Below are positions 31,501 through 46,500 of a stretch of DNA of 64,000 nucleotides, piece after piece. The notes under the pieces are model-generated. The model did no database searches and was not told the origin of the DNA. It saw nothing but the letters and a program-made list of their open reading frames with translations. The stretch is taken from the NCBI GenBank assembly GCA_022495005.1, contig JAGYXB010000816.1:306351-370350 (forward strand). The letters run 5' to 3'. Numbering within the stretch: the stretch's first letter is position 1; each line of letters opens with the position of its first letter. Source of the stretch: Rhyacophila brunnea. Taxonomy: Eukaryota; Arthropoda; Insecta; Trichoptera; Rhyacophilidae. The position numbers and the translations under genes were made by a program.

Positions 31501-34500
31501 CAGATTCATGTAAGTAATCCTCATACTACATACATACATTCACTATAGATGACAAAAACATTGATTCGTTATATCAAATATCAAACACATACCTACATAG
31601 TGTTCAGGCAAGTTTTTTCCCTCTCTTGTTAAGTTGTTATTTTGTCACTTAAGGCATAAAGCCTACCAAAAAAGCGTTTGGTGCGCTCACTACTGAGTAG
31701 GCCCCCTCCCACCCGCGCATTACCCTTCACCTATCTAATAAGGGGCTCAAGGAGCACAAAATAATTATTATTATCAGCATCTCTCATAACAAAGCAATAA
31801 AAATATTATTAAATTTCTCGGGGCTTGTAATTAATATCGGACACGCAATAACTAAACAAAGAGTTCACTGTTCTTAAATAATGGCTTCTCGCCCGTCTAT
31901 CGACGACGCTTCGAGGAGCGTGATTTTGCTTGCCGTGTTCAATGAATGGACTACGTTGTATTTTCGTTAATTCGTATCGCTGAGAAGCAAAAAAGCGATG
32001 AATCATGGGGCACGCGGGCACAATGCGTCGTCAAATCCAGTGTGCGCTGGCGTATTTGATTACGTTGTATTTTCGATGATTTACACGCCACTTGTGAAAT
32101 TTTGCGCGAGAGCCCCACTCGCTCCGTTAAGTGGGTTTTACGCCTAAGAGATCTCGTTTCTTAACCCTCGATATGTCATTATGATTCGTTGTCTTTTCTC
32201 ATCTTAAAAATGAACGTTTCATGAGAACAAATATATCTTTACAAGAGTCATTTTTACTTATAATATTGTCGATAGGCTGTCTAAATGAGGTTCAGGCAAT
32301 GTAATGTCATTTCATACTGTTATGTATGTATGTATGATTGCTATTTTTTAAATCTTCTGTCTTAGGAATAAGCATAGGGCGGGAAAACTACTTAGCAGGT
32401 GGCACAACTACAGTCCTTTCTGGAAGCTCAAGAGAGTCTTCAGAGAATACTTTGAACGAGGACCAGCCTTTAGAAACAAATACCGGTTTGTATTTTGTAC
32501 TACTTTATCGATCATAGCGCTGAGCATTAAAACAAGTACAAGTGACATGTAATTAAAAAAATATTTAGGAACTGTTTTCACATCACCACATGCCAGTGAC
32601 GAAGACGTGGAGGTAGGCTTACGAGATTAACCTTGTAAGTCATACTTATTTGTTTTCATTGAACTAAGAATTCAAATTGCATATGGTGTTGGTTAGTTAG
32701 TAAACCATAATAGATCATATACAAAGTTTTTTTTGAATTTAGTTTGATACGATTTGTCTTTGAGATGTTAGCGCTGTGTGCTTCATTGTATGAGTAAAGA
32801 ATACCCCTACATTTGTGCATATCATGAATGATTATGTTATTTTACGCGCAGCAGTAGACTCGTCCTAGTGGACTATTGAATAAGAAGGACAACTAATGAG
32901 GCTTTAGAATTTTTTGCGCAAGTTCGATTCCCAGTTGAGCATTATTTTTTTTTAGTAAAATATCTATATAGTGCATGTTGTTCTTCTTCAGTGAAATATG
33001 TATTATAAAAAAGTCAAATATAATATCTTCTTAATTAAGAGTTTTTAATTGAAGTCCCATAAATATAGCTGTCTTAAGCGTCAATTACATTGAGCTTCTT
33101 TACGAGCTGTTTATTGGCGAATTTACAATCTGCCTGTAAAGTTGCCCAGTGTAATCATCGAACAAGCTAATAAGCAGGTTGTAAACACTCTACCGAGAAT
33201 AGTTGAAAGCCGGTCAACTTTACACGCTACACGCCTGCGTGTGGGCCCTTATGCGTCTGCGCAGTAGAGCGCAGTAGCAACCTCCCGGTAAAAAATCGAA
33301 CTACGTTCTGTCAAAATAGTCGCTGGCTTGTGGCTTCTCAGCGAATGGAAAGTTTTGTGTGTAATCATCAAATCGCAGTAGCTGAATCGCCCGCTTTTAA
33401 ATTCGCCAACAAACAGCTCGTAAAGAAGCTCAATGTAATTGACGCTATAAGATTTTTTTTCAGCTATCTTCCTTCAACAGGCCTCAACCTCTCGCCACTG
33501 GTGTTATATGAATTTAAATAGCACATGGTGACACTAAAATAACATAAATAACATTGTCAGTCAAACAAGCAACAATTTATCGGGGTTAACAGCAAACGTC
33601 AGTTTAATATAACTGTTGTTACGTTCAGTTTAAAAGTCAATCAGTCAAAATATAAATTAAATCAAAATTCAATATCATCGTTACAATAACTTCCAAATAG
33701 TGTTTTGAGCCATTTAGATTCGTTAAACCGCTAGCTTATATTATTACATATATAAATTTCTATAGTGTAACTTAAACAACCAATAAATTCAGTTCACCAT
33801 AGTTGGTTCATGGCCTTGTAGAAATCAACACACAGAATGATGTTTAGCTCAAGAGCCTCCCGACAAAGCATCACGTCATACCATACTGTTTTTTATTCCG
33901 TTGTGAATTGCTTACATCCCTCCAACAGACAGTCTTTGACATTACTGTCAAATGTAAATATGGTGGAAAAAATCATCTTATATAATTTTAGGAATTCCTT
34001 TGCAAGAACCAGACGTCATCGCCAGCACAAAATCAAACAGCCTAAAACACTCGAGAGGGACAGAACAGTCCATCGTGACAATGTCGTGCGTAAGGCATCC
34101 TGAACCGGAGTTGCCAGTAGCACCGCCCAGAAGGAAAAAAAAGGGAAGAGTCACACCGGCGCCATCTCTCAGCTCACCTGACGCAGATCAGATGCTCTCC
34201 AATAACGACGTCGCACCCAAAATGAACATTTTAGATAGGCCTTTGCCATTGGATAATTTGCACATTGAGGTTAGCAAAATAACTTGTTAAATTGTGTTTA
34301 ATTTTGCGTGATAACTGAATTGGTAGAGTGGTCTCCCATAAACCGTAAGTCGCAGGCTCGATCTTGCTGCCGGACACAAAAAAATGTGTTTGATCCAGTG
34401 CCAGGATCAAATGGGTTGGGATCTTATGGCTGACAGTCATTCTATTGTAAAAAAAAGTGTTAATAAAACTTTCACTCTATGTAGGTCCATATTCTTCACT

Positions 34501-37500
34501 TATGAGTGAAAATAGTAATTTACTTTTTATTATTACAACGTTTTTATTAGCTCGTATTCTTATTTGTCCGGTGGTTGTTTGTCCGGTACAAATCTTGCAA
34601 TCGATTTTTAATTAACTTCCCGACTAGCTGGACATTTGAAACTTTTAGAATATATCAGAACACGGTGCCAATGCATTTTTAATATTTAATACTTTTAGCC
34701 ATCTTTAAGAAGAATTAAATTCATTTTCAGTTAATTCTGTTTTGTATGAAAAGTTATTTCGGAAGAAATTCGTAATCCAATCCGCTATTATTGGTTGCTA
34801 GGAAATTATTAATATATACGTGCGTTACTATGGAAATCAATATGAGTGTCAAAATGACATTTCAGTATTATTTCTATCAAATACAATTTTTTTTTTGATC
34901 GTTTAAGCTAGTCAAGTCAAGTTTATATGAAATTTCCAAATTTAAAAATGTTGTATATAAAAAGTTCTTTTTATCTTGTAATAATTATTTTATTTAATTT
35001 TCAAATATCATATTAAAGTCATTGAAGACAGAAACACAATGAGGGTGTATTTATTAATTATACTTGTATTCTAAAATTATTTATATACAAGTTTTATTAT
35101 TTTCCTCCTGACGGAAAATATGCTTTAATTAGCTACGATGAATCAAGATTACCTTACCTTACACCAGTGTTTCCCAAACTTTCGACATCTGTGTACCCCT
35201 TCTATAATTTTCATAACATTCTCGTTAAGTACCCTCGTTTAAAAAAATTGCATATACTTTAATAACAATCAAAATATATCTATTTTTTCCTTTTTTAGTA
35301 AGTAAGTACATAAACATAATAATAAGCGAAAAATAAAATTCATTCATAATAAAATATAAATAAAAGTTATATAATAAACAGCATTCATTATAATCAATGA
35401 GAAGGATGAAATTGTTTATGTTGAGACAGATCATCATAATTTGGTTCCTTGGCTGTTCATTTTAATCTGAGGTGCGGTTCCACATCCAAAAGCCTGATCC
35501 TTTTTTCTGACTTAATGTCTACAATGCTGAAAAAGTAACTTCACATAGATATGAAGTTGGAAAAGGCAAGATGTATTTCAGGACTTTCTCTGTTAAAATT
35601 GGATACACTCATGTTGCATTTGCAACCAGAATAATGTTAAAGTACACTCCTTATTTTTATTTTTCAAGAATCCGTCTGAAAATAATTCTAACAATTGCTC
35701 TTCTTCCGCATGCGATAAACATTCTAGCAAGGATGTTGTATTGATGTTGTATTAATGCTTGTTGCACCAGGCGCAGCCAAAGCCCGGTGCAGCGCGTACC
35801 TCACCAAACTCTTCCCGTACTCCAGGGGGTACGCGTAACACACTTTGGGAAACATTGCCTTACACCATTGATTTACGATAGACTTTTACGTAAATTCGAT
35901 GCATACACAATTTCTAACTGTTCGGAAAGCATTCATTGATTGGCGTATTAGTAATATTTGGTATGCAGCCAATTACGTATCAACTGATTAGTATGGAGTG
36001 ATTTTCAGTCAATGAGGTTATTATGCAGGTTTGCCCAAATTGAAGTCAGGCAATGTACGATTTTTGTCTATAAGGTCGTCTCTGTGAACGCTGTGAAATA
36101 ATCCAACCTCATTGCTTTACACGATATATCAAAGTACATAGAGTTGCCAATCGTACTGAGTGTCATAGACACAGCACAATCCAATGATTTTTCACTAACA
36201 CTTTTTTTTAAATTACTTAATATAACCTCATAAAATAATATATTATATTCCGTGTCTGGAAACTTGTACGTATGCAGTTCACCGTGAAATGTTGTATCGT
36301 AAATATATGACCGTATATTAAAGACCGTCCAACCTCTTAGGGTCGTATAGTACTGATATAAGAATTCATATCTAAATAAAACACGGTTCTTGTCGGTTTA
36401 CACTTTACAGGAAGCCAGCTGCAAACAATTTTTGAAAATAGCTGATATTCTGGATTATTTGTTAGGTTAGGTTAGGTTTTCATTCCTGATGAATTTTGCC
36501 AAAATCAGCTATAAAAATTGAATTAATTTTCATATTGAATATAATAAAATTGGAGACCGTATAGTATACAGTCATCTCTTTCTGATAGAAAGCTCACGGC
36601 GAACTGTGCCACGGTGAAATGTTTTACTTACAATTTACATGTAACCATTATATTCATATATAATGACTTGTGAATGTTTTCTGTTTATATCAGCCGCCAT
36701 CTTTAAGTGAAATCTTGAACTCTAACGACTTGGCTCCATTACCGAGCCCTGCTAGCACCATAGAATCTTTGACGAGAGAGTTTCAGCATTCCCTGGACAT
36801 GGGTAACGCCAATATTCCTGACAAAATTGGTAAGTGTTACATAGCTTGTTTATAAAATTATAATATTTAAGGAAATGTATTCAACGTCATCAAGAATAGA
36901 ATTCGACAGTCATTCATTTATTATTAGCCGCTTTTGATTTACACTTCTTTCTGCTTCTTTAGTTCTTCTTAGCAAACTTAATTAACCAATCGATCCAGCA
37001 AGCTTTCTTGTGGTGGCCATTTCGTGCCTTATTTTTCCAACGATATTAGTACCACTTCGCTCTTTCATGTTCTAACCTTCAATCATAGGATAAGCATAAA
37101 ATTACACCATTTCTGTCAGGCTAGAGCCACATCCAACACCTCTTGCTTTCCAACCTTGCAGCATGTAGATCAGTCTTGAAGCATTGCTACAGGATGAGGT
37201 AAGGTTGGTGACAGAATCCGTAGAGTTGTTATTTCCCGTTATGTGACAAACTGTCCGTTAGGCTCCCAGTATTCCTATAAAGTACAGTTATTTTTTCTTT
37301 AATTATCTTTTTGGTATAATCACTTTTCGTTAATTAGTGTCCGGATTTCTCACAAATCTTAGTCAGAACGTATGTGCACCTGCTAGTAATTTAATAAACT
37401 ATTTTATTCAACAAATACTTGTATACAACTAATACATTCTTTATTGAACATACATAATTTGGGAACACCTCAGAAACATACCTACCTATTAGAGAAAGTC

Positions 37501-40500
37501 TTTAATAAAATATGGAAAGATCCTGACGTTGGATAGGAATCAAGGTAAGTACCTTTTATTGGTATCTTGATTCAAACCACAAAAGCCACTTGCCAATATT
37601 AACGAAATTTGGGAAATGCCTCAGTTGCATGACTTTTAGTTGATTTCGTCATAATTAGGTAGTGGCTCAATTCGCCAGCTGAATGCAGAACTATTCTAAC
37701 TCACATTTGAAATATTTTGCAGAAGAGTTTTTTGAAACAGCCTACTTCAGTTATTTATTATTTATATGGACAAGTGTATGCTCCATTTTTTTCATCAATA
37801 ATCCTACTAAAAGATGATGCATCTATTTATCTATGAAGATAATAATTAATTTCAGTGTCGTTTCAAAAAACTCTCCCCAAAAATTTCAAATGTAAGTTAG
37901 AATAGTTCTGCATTCAGCTGACGAATTGAAAAAGCACATTGACCAAAATCCGATGCGTATTTCGAATCCTAATAGATATGTGTCTGAGGTGTTTCCGAAT
38001 TATCTATGTTAATAATTAATCATTTGCAATCAAAGTCTTGGTCACTGGTATTTGCAAATGTCGATATCATATCTTAAAATGATGATTTCTGCGAAGATGT
38101 CGGGGTGTCGCATTCATCATTGTCATACATGGAGTGTATCAAAAAGTGGACTTTCATTACATCATCTTCGTATTAATAATTTTCAGTTTTCAACGCTCAA
38201 AAAGAACCATCACTACCAATCGGCATACCTGTCGGAAGGCACAACTCCTTCGGAAGCAACAATCGCTCGTCTCCCATCGACAGATCAAACAAAAGCGAAG
38301 CGTCTTCCAGAAGTAGCACCATTAAATCTGTCCACAGTCAAAATAGTGTCTCATCCTCAATGAAAGGTCATTCATTGGACATCAGATCGGCAACCAAAGG
38401 TATTTCTTTTTTATTAAGTACATTATTAATACTATCGATTGAGGGAATTTAATTTAAGTTTTGTACTAATCCATTTGAGTCGATTTTTACGATCCGGGAT
38501 TCGCCATTCGATATAATTTTAAGTCTTTGTAAAAATCCCTAACTAATAATACATTCAAAAAGTCTTTCCTAATGCCATTGTTTCCCAGTAATGACGATTT
38601 ATAGGCTTATTGAATGTCATAATTGTTTTTTTTGCGATTATCTAAAAATGACAGAATATGGAGTGCTATCGATTTTAAAATAGCATCAAATCCGCGTATG
38701 ACGGGAATATATTGATAAGTCATAAATTCTCAGGGCAGCTGTTTGTAAGGTTGGCTTTCTATGGTAAATCAGGAATGTTTTTCAAAACATTTTACTAAAA
38801 TCTAAATACATACAAAAATGTATAATCTATAAGGAATGTAGTCGTTACTTCCTGTGTTCCAACTACACCCGTTATTCGTTTAATATCTGAAGGCTGCTCG
38901 TGTGTGTGAGACATGTGTTCGGGCAGTGTTGAATGATACACGAGTTGGTGTTTTATATCGTTTATATTATGGCGCACATTAACTTGTTTGTTATTACACG
39001 GAAAATAACATGGTGTTAAATTATATCGCTAAGGTTTAACATGTATCTTTTAACTTGATAATTCACCGAAGGAACTCTACACAGGAACGAGGTCTCTACA
39101 ACTGTCAGTTTTTTATTTCCGCTTCGTCACTGTCTACGCCCCAAACATGAGCATGGACAATGACGTGACAGTTGTAGAGTTGGGTAAATCTGATTTACCA
39201 CAGAAAACCAAACGTATAAATAGCTTCCCTGAGAATTGATGTTTTTCGACTCGGTCAATATGTTCACGCCATACACGGAAATATAATTGTGTTTTTCTGC
39301 CGTCAATGTTCCACTTACCAATAATTGCACGATCGCATGATTTCATATTGACATATATTTTAGTTACCAGATTATTGATATTATTCTTAAATTCCAGGTC
39401 AATATGTTGTTAAACCGCAAGATGAAGTGAAATCAAAAGCTGCCGGACCATCTCTGGAAGAACTGGAACGAATTGAAAAATTAAAAAACGAATTGTTCAG
39501 CTCCGGATTTCAAAGCGGAAGCGTCATCTGTCCTAACATGGGGCATTCGAGCTTAGGCGCATCTCATAGGTTAGTATTACTACTATCATGCCAGCTGAGA
39601 TGAGAAACTATAACATCTTCCTATTGTGGAATAATTGAATGCACATTTATTACATAAGGCAATTGTGATTATTATTACAGTTGTTATTGCCAACTGCATT
39701 TTCATCAAGCCTATTATATTGCTTTCTCTCTTTTTCCAACCATCGTGTGAAAATTCAGAAGCTGCTGAACTTTTTTGATCTATGCATGCAATCTTGCAAC
39801 TTGCACAATAATATGTATTTTAAACTATCGTGATAATGACTGTTTACACGTAAAAGTACTGACTGTCTCTCCAATCTCATTCGCAAGCGTAAGCGAGACG
39901 CGATATTGTCATAGTATTTGTGTTATTTGACAGATTCAAACAAGTTCGTAGATAATCAGTAGACATCAAAATATTATGTGCGGTGTAGCTCATATTCTTT
40001 CTGGAATTGCCACTATCGTTCTACTGCGCATGCGCACCGCCATGCAAGTACCAATTATTGATAGAAAATTCAGAAGCTTCTGATCTTTTTTGATACATGT
40101 ATGCAATTTTGCAACTTGCATGATAATACGTATTCACACATGTATTTTCTTGTTATGGCCGCAATAATACATACTGTCAGTAGTAAATCCATGCATGTGT
40201 GAATGTGGTATTACACGTGAATTTTCTTGTTATGACCACGATAATACATACTGTTACACCCCCGAATGGTCCCCTTTTTGATCGTTATTTTTACACTTTT
40301 TAAAAATCGCCGTTTTCGACTATTATTCCAGTGTGTTAATTGTTCACTCCCAAGTCCAGAACACAGACGAAAACTCCACCATACTGAGCGAGAACAGGGA
40401 GCATCTTCTCGCTCTCGACTTGACGGGAGATAGAAACACCTAATCTCACCATCATTTTTTTTATGACAGTCAAGGAAAATATCCAACATATATTATAAAA

Positions 40501-43500
40501 GTAACATCACAATTAATAATTAGTCATCTAAATGGCCAGATTGTCTTCTAAAATCTTCTGTCATACTTTGCAAAATGTTCCCCATGATTTCAAGGAGCCA
40601 CCCCAATATATAATAAATGTACATAATTTAATTAATCACCATTTTTCAGTGCGTCATGCAAATGACAGAATCAATATTTTTATTTGTTTCGGTCATCAAC
40701 TTCAAAATAATGTTTTTAAAATTGGAATTGCACAGAAGACCAGTCACATTCCATACTTTATTTATTTAAAACTATAGAATTTATATTACATATCAATATT
40801 CTATTATGTTTTTATTTTCATTTTAGGGCCTATTTTGGCACAGAAAGAAACTCGAGAGAGAGAAGAAAGTCTGCTGGAGACGAGGAGTTGCTGAAGCAAC
40901 TGAACATGTTCGTGAGAACAAGGACTGACTCGGGGAAACAACTCACTGATTTGGAAATATTGGAGCAGATCACAGTTTTAAATTTAGACACAGGTACAAA
41001 AGAGTTTTAGCAACTGCAATATACATTTTATAGATGGCTTAATAGATGTTTGAAGCGACCTCAACTGAATCTGCAATTAGAGATACCGACAAAATTGTTT
41101 TTCCGTGATTTATTCCATTGAATCTAAATATATATTTTTTTTATTAACTTTATGATATTCGATTTATTTATGTTGACAGCTGTTTCGGACTAGAAATAAT
41201 GTGACAAATAAAACCTTGTAACTTGTCCAGCGGTTTATCTAAACCATGGGTGGCCAACCTTTTCAGCAGCCGGGCCAGATTCTAAAAATGAGATTTCCTA
41301 CCGGGCTGCACAACCGATTTTTTTTATTATACAAAACAAAAAAGAAATATAATATATTATTATTAATAAAACAAAACAAAAATGAGAATCAAACATATTT
41401 ATTAAATTAGACTTTTTTTAAATAATAAAAATTAAACAAAATAGAATAAAAAAATAATAAATTTTAGTGATAAGTTTATTTTGTGTGGCAGAACTAAGTG
41501 CATCAATATCGATATCGGGAGGTTGTTCCTACACGCAAACAGTTTTCCAAATGCACATCAGTGATTTGTGTTCTCACTCGGGATTTGATATGCTTCATCC
41601 GACTAAAAAGCTGTTCACGCGTGTAAGTGTTTTCAAATAGCGAAGTCATGTTTGTAAAATGCAGGATATTTCTCCTTGTCCAAATATGTTTTCTAAATCT
41701 CTTCCAAACCATCCTGATGGAATTTCTCCTTTAACTGTTAATCGCAACATATTTCACAATGTTCCATTTGTAAATTTCCCGGTAATAAATTCACGTCTAC
41801 GGAGAATGGCGTTGCAAATGCAGCAAAAACCACATCATGCTTTTTAAAATCTTGAGCCAATATCGAATCTCAATTTGCGAAATTAGCACATCTAGCGGCA
41901 GCATTTAATATTATTTTTATTTTCTCACTGCTCCACGGGCCACAAGTTGACACCCAGCGGGCCGCGGGTTGGCCACCCATGATCTAAACCAAATAGACAG
42001 CAGGTTTACTACCAAAAGTGTATAGAAAACATTTAAACTGTAAAGAGCATAAAGCGCGAAATATATTATAGTGCATGTGGCGTACTATCACGTGACGTCA
42101 CAGTAAGCTGAAGCTATGGGAAAAAAGTGTGTAATGTCATTTTTCTTAGTGTTTAAAATGTTATCAGACTGATACTCCCATCCTGTAGCACATTTTGAAC
42201 CTTTAAACGAACATTGTCAGTTAGCAAAATCTGTCGATATCACCAGAACAACAATGAGGTCACCTCATGTTGTACTGCACTGCATCGACACCTGCATGAC
42301 TCAATGTACATTTTTTATCATTTTCTACATGCCTACACATTTTCGAATCATGTCAAAATCGCTGACAAAAACAAAATGTTTTTTGTTTTCAGCGGTTGGC
42401 ACTATGTATTTTTTATAAGAATGTTGTCTACTATCTATGGTCTGCGGGTTGGGTTCCGTTCAAAATATTATTGAATTTACAGAGACTCGTTACTAGGTTA
42501 CTCCATCATTGAATATACAGGGATCGTGTTTGTTCAAAATATTCTGCAAAATGACGAAACCATAGAATAAATTTGTCGCCGTGACAGAGTGACAATACGC
42601 AACATGCATCTCAATATAATCACAACTTTATACGGTCTTGGGAAACAGGTAGAACATATCGACAATCCGTCAGGCACTTTATAGTGGCTGGCCATATTAT
42701 AGATCCAACTCTTGGTCCTGTGCCAGTGCATCTATGTGACAAGGGTCATCGACTACCTCAGAAATGACCTGTTTAATATTAATGTCAATCATTAATACTA
42801 TCGACTGAAGGTACTTGATGGAATTTGAATTTAAATTCTAATGGATTCAAGCTCTGTACTATTCCATTTAAGTCGTTTTTGAGACCCGGGTTTTCGCCTT
42901 TCGGCATCTTCAGGCGCCGTGTACACTCACCAAAGGTAAACACACACTGACAACGAACACTCTTTACTCTGCTTATATAATAAATCAATACAATAAAGTA
43001 GGCAGTGGCGCACCCAGGATTTAATATTGGGGGAGGCCCAAGGAGGAGAATGTAAATTAATCCCATAGGATCTTTTTCTTCTTCACAGCCTAATTTCAAA
43101 GTTTATCGGCCTTTTGTCTATTGCACTCGGTGTCAGGCTAGGATATTTGGCGGACCCCCTACCTACCGCTAAGATTAAAGATAGTGTGATACACTACATT
43201 AACGTTTTTCAAATTGTGTTTTAGTTCAAATTAAGGGTACTCATACAGTGAATTATTGGCGATTTTTAATACATCTACTTTAATGATGGAGCTGACGAGT
43301 ATCGACACATAATAATCAAAAAATATATTGCACAATTATATAATTGAAAATGTTCATAGCCACGAAGTATAATAGCGCCGCAGGCGACTTTTTTTACTAT
43401 TAAAGCTAATTTATGATGTGTGTTTATCTCACTTATCTGGTAGACCCGACACGCCGGGCCCCCCCCAGCCCGGGACCCCAGGCTAGAGCCCTGTCAGCCC

Positions 43501-46500
43501 TCCCCAGCCATGACGTACACTACTTCGGAATTCGGATGGACACCGAGAATTTTTTGTCAGTTCCATTAGGGATTGGGTTTCTAAAAAAACTTGACTTGTT
43601 TCGAAATTTTTTGTTATAAATTAAAATCTAAGAAATTTTTCTAAAAAGGGTGCTGGAGAATTACAAATGATTTTTTTGCTGTGTTTTTATTTGTCTAAGC
43701 CCAAAGGTATAGTTTATCGGCTTTCAATTTCAATGTTTAAAATCATTCTGATAATTTTGGGGGGTGCCAGGGCCCCTTGCCCCCCCCCCCCTGGGTGCGC
43801 CACTGAAAGTAGGTAACTCTTTACCTTTGGTGAGTGTACACGGCGCCTGAAGATGCCGAAAGGCGAAACCCGGGTCGTAAAAAACGACTTAAATGGAATA
43901 GTACAGAGTTTGAATCCATTATAATTTTAATGTCAATCAGTTTGAACATGTACCTAACCGATTTTTTTTTTAACGGTACATGTTCAAACACGCGCGTCAA
44001 TATCATTTTACTCCCTACTTCAATTATAGTTTGTCAATTTATGGCTACGGCCGTATGTTGTAGCTTAACCACTGGGGAATGACAAAAGAAATGGCGTATT
44101 TCAAAAAAACACTACCTTATTCTTAGGTCAATAATTATTATAAAGCAATCATTATTCATAAGATGTTTATCACACTTGAATGGTCAAAGACATAGCTTAT
44201 AATAAGTATCTTTAGAATCATCTTCAAATGTGTTAATCTTGCCGATTTTTTGAATAATAAAATGCCTAATTCTTGTCAAATTTGGGATCACAGAGATTAT
44301 CAATATAATTTTTTATCGTGAATATTTTACAAAAATTATCTCGTAATAAATTATACTAATGGTTTTATAAATGCGTTTAAAAATTAATAAATGTAAAAAA
44401 TCTTAACACCACTGCACAGTTATGTACCGAAATATGACTATATTCTAAAACATTAGAGCGAGAGGTTTAAAAGAATACTATTTTATGTAACAAAAATACT
44501 TTATGCAGTCATCAAATGTTTAAAATAACTATAAAGGATAATAAGGCTTCAAAATTATATAAATAGATTATCTACAACGTTTAAGGAGTGTCCAGGATCA
44601 TGGTTTGAAAATACAATAAAAATTCAATTTTGACCTACGACGAGCACGTGGGCCGTTAAAGTATTGATTGGTCTCCTTCTATACAATATCGATAGCAGTA
44701 CCTATCAATACTTTTTCTTTTATGACATCCCTATCCCCTTATAATTTTCACATAATCACATGATCAAAAACTGTCATTATTGTCTATTAACCGTCTCAAT
44801 TATTACTATTTCTTTCAGGTGAAAGAGTTCCACTAAGTATAGCTGAAGACAAGTTACCGCAATGCATAAACCCACTAAGTTTACATATAATGCGAATCAC
44901 CTCTGAATATGTTAGCAATTCTTCCATTTTTGACGACGATAAACAGAGGTAACTAAAGCACAGTTTATAAAAATAATATTTCATAAAAGTTGGTCAGACA
45001 AGATGCTAAAAGTGTGCTGTGTAGTGCAGTAATTGGTTGAGGCACATAATCTACAGTAAATATCAATAATTCGAAATTTAAAAAACTGAAATTTCGAATT
45101 AGAATAAAATTTGAATTACGAATTATAAATTTTATGGAACTCATATGAGATATTTAATACCTACGGATTGACCTGCATAGCTATTGATTGGTCTTGAATA
45201 TGTAATACGAAGAAATTGTGCCATTACGAACTAGAAAAAAATACCACACAACTGTGCCAACTGTCAACGTTCTTGTCGATGCGCTTAATTAAAATATTTA
45301 ACCAACAATAATACAATTTTTTTATATCATACGCAAAGGAATATAGGGTAACAATATTCAAAGCTAAAGAACGTGTTGATTTGAATACCAATATATATCG
45401 GTAGGTATCTAGTTTGATAAAGCCGGTGTATTTTACGAGAGTTTCATTGGTATTATCTTAAAATAGTTTTTTTTTTATTTATAAAAGAATAACTTCTAAT
45501 ACAATACAGTGAATGTGTTAAGAAGTGTGTGAGCGAAATGCATATACGTGACTAAGAGATTAAATGCAGTGCGCATGAGGGGAATGCAACGTGTGTATTC
45601 TATTTATGCGATCACGCAACAAAGACACAAACTCTAGCATGCAAATTTAGTTTACGGAGAGTTTAATTGAATTTTAAAAACTAACTAACACCTGCAGTTT
45701 GTGTTCTGATGTGTCAATGAAAACAAATAAATATGTCTGACAAAGTTCAATATGCACTAATTATGTCGGATATCCGCAGCCTACCTCCACCCCTCGCCAC
45801 TGATACGTGGTGGTGGTGGTATAGGTAAAAGGAGAAGAATAATAAATAAAGCGTTTCTTTGTGTGTTAATTTGTATTATTTATTTCCAGAGAGTCTGATG
45901 ACGACACGATAAGTATTGCATGTGGCGTGTCGGTGGGCGAGGGAGCAGGAGGCGGGGGTCGGGGGACAGCTGCCTCCGAAGGGTCTGATGATCATCCGCC
46001 TGGCGGACTACGCAGGAAAACTGCCAAGTAAATTACCATATTACCTTTTCAAAGCATTCAAGGCTTACTTACACATAGACATAACTAACAAATGTCTTAA
46101 TGTAATGGTTTAGATTTGTCCCTTTTGTAATAATAATATCTTGCATTTGGTATAATACATATAATAGTCTATAGCTTAGAATAGTTTTAACAATTTCTCA
46201 AAAAGCAAAATGGAACAATTTGCGCAACATTTAGTAGACGCAAAAATTTTACTGCACACAAAAATATTTTACGGCGCGCTTCCCTATCGTTTACAACACG
46301 CTAATATAAATATATGGTATAGCTACTTTATTTTACTATCTCCAATGTTTTCAGATTCAAACGATTCCTGGGTTCTACAGTCAAGAAAACGATGGACAAA
46401 GCCAAATCCATTGCACAAGAAGTATCTCATGCGAGGCATAGAGAGGACGTTGCTGATATTGTGGACGAAGTGAGAGGCGAACAGAATATCAAGCTGAAGG

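Larger units (their letters stand above)
27143..32365 (+). other. WDR44 intron 4 (5.2 kb)
   Basis: Largest WDR44 intron. Contains a foldback MITE (27434-27836), two half copies of the GTACAGTTCGG family (30191, 30985), and a GC-richer unexplained stretch (31640-32160). No exon recognised. Confidence 0.6.
32486..33991 (+). other. WDR44 intron 5
   Basis: 1.5 kb, holding a CAGTGGCG-type left end, a tRNA-like SINE and the GCGTCAATT MITE, each listed separately. Confidence 0.6.
34270..36693 (+). other. WDR44 intron 6
   Basis: 2.4 kb with a SINE, a TTACAACG MITE, and a short MITE at 36409-36525. 35165-35860 has CCAGTGTTTCCCAAACTT near its start and GTACGCGTAACACACTTTGGG near its end, suggesting another decayed element with inverted ends. 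Confidence 0.5.
36830..38186 (+). other. WDR44 intron 7
   Basis: 1.4 kb. The right half holds two SINE copies in inverted orientation; 36900-37400 shows nothing supportable. Confidence 0.5.
40994..44818 (+). other. WDR44 intron 10 (3.8 kb)
   Basis: Contains a hAT element (41245-41981) and a foldback element (42782-43930) with another hAT-type element inside it. 44100-44800 shows nothing supportable. Confidence 0.6.

Noticed and set aside
32855..32955. Functional tRNA gene
   Set aside because: Only box A and box B resemblance; no complete acceptor or anticodon stems could be formed. The same holds at 8.78, 21.85 and 34.35 kb, which are SINE heads.
40211..40489. 92-residue minus-strand frame in WDR44 intron 9
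   Set aside because: Overlaps a repeated element, shows no family match, and has no splice or start context.
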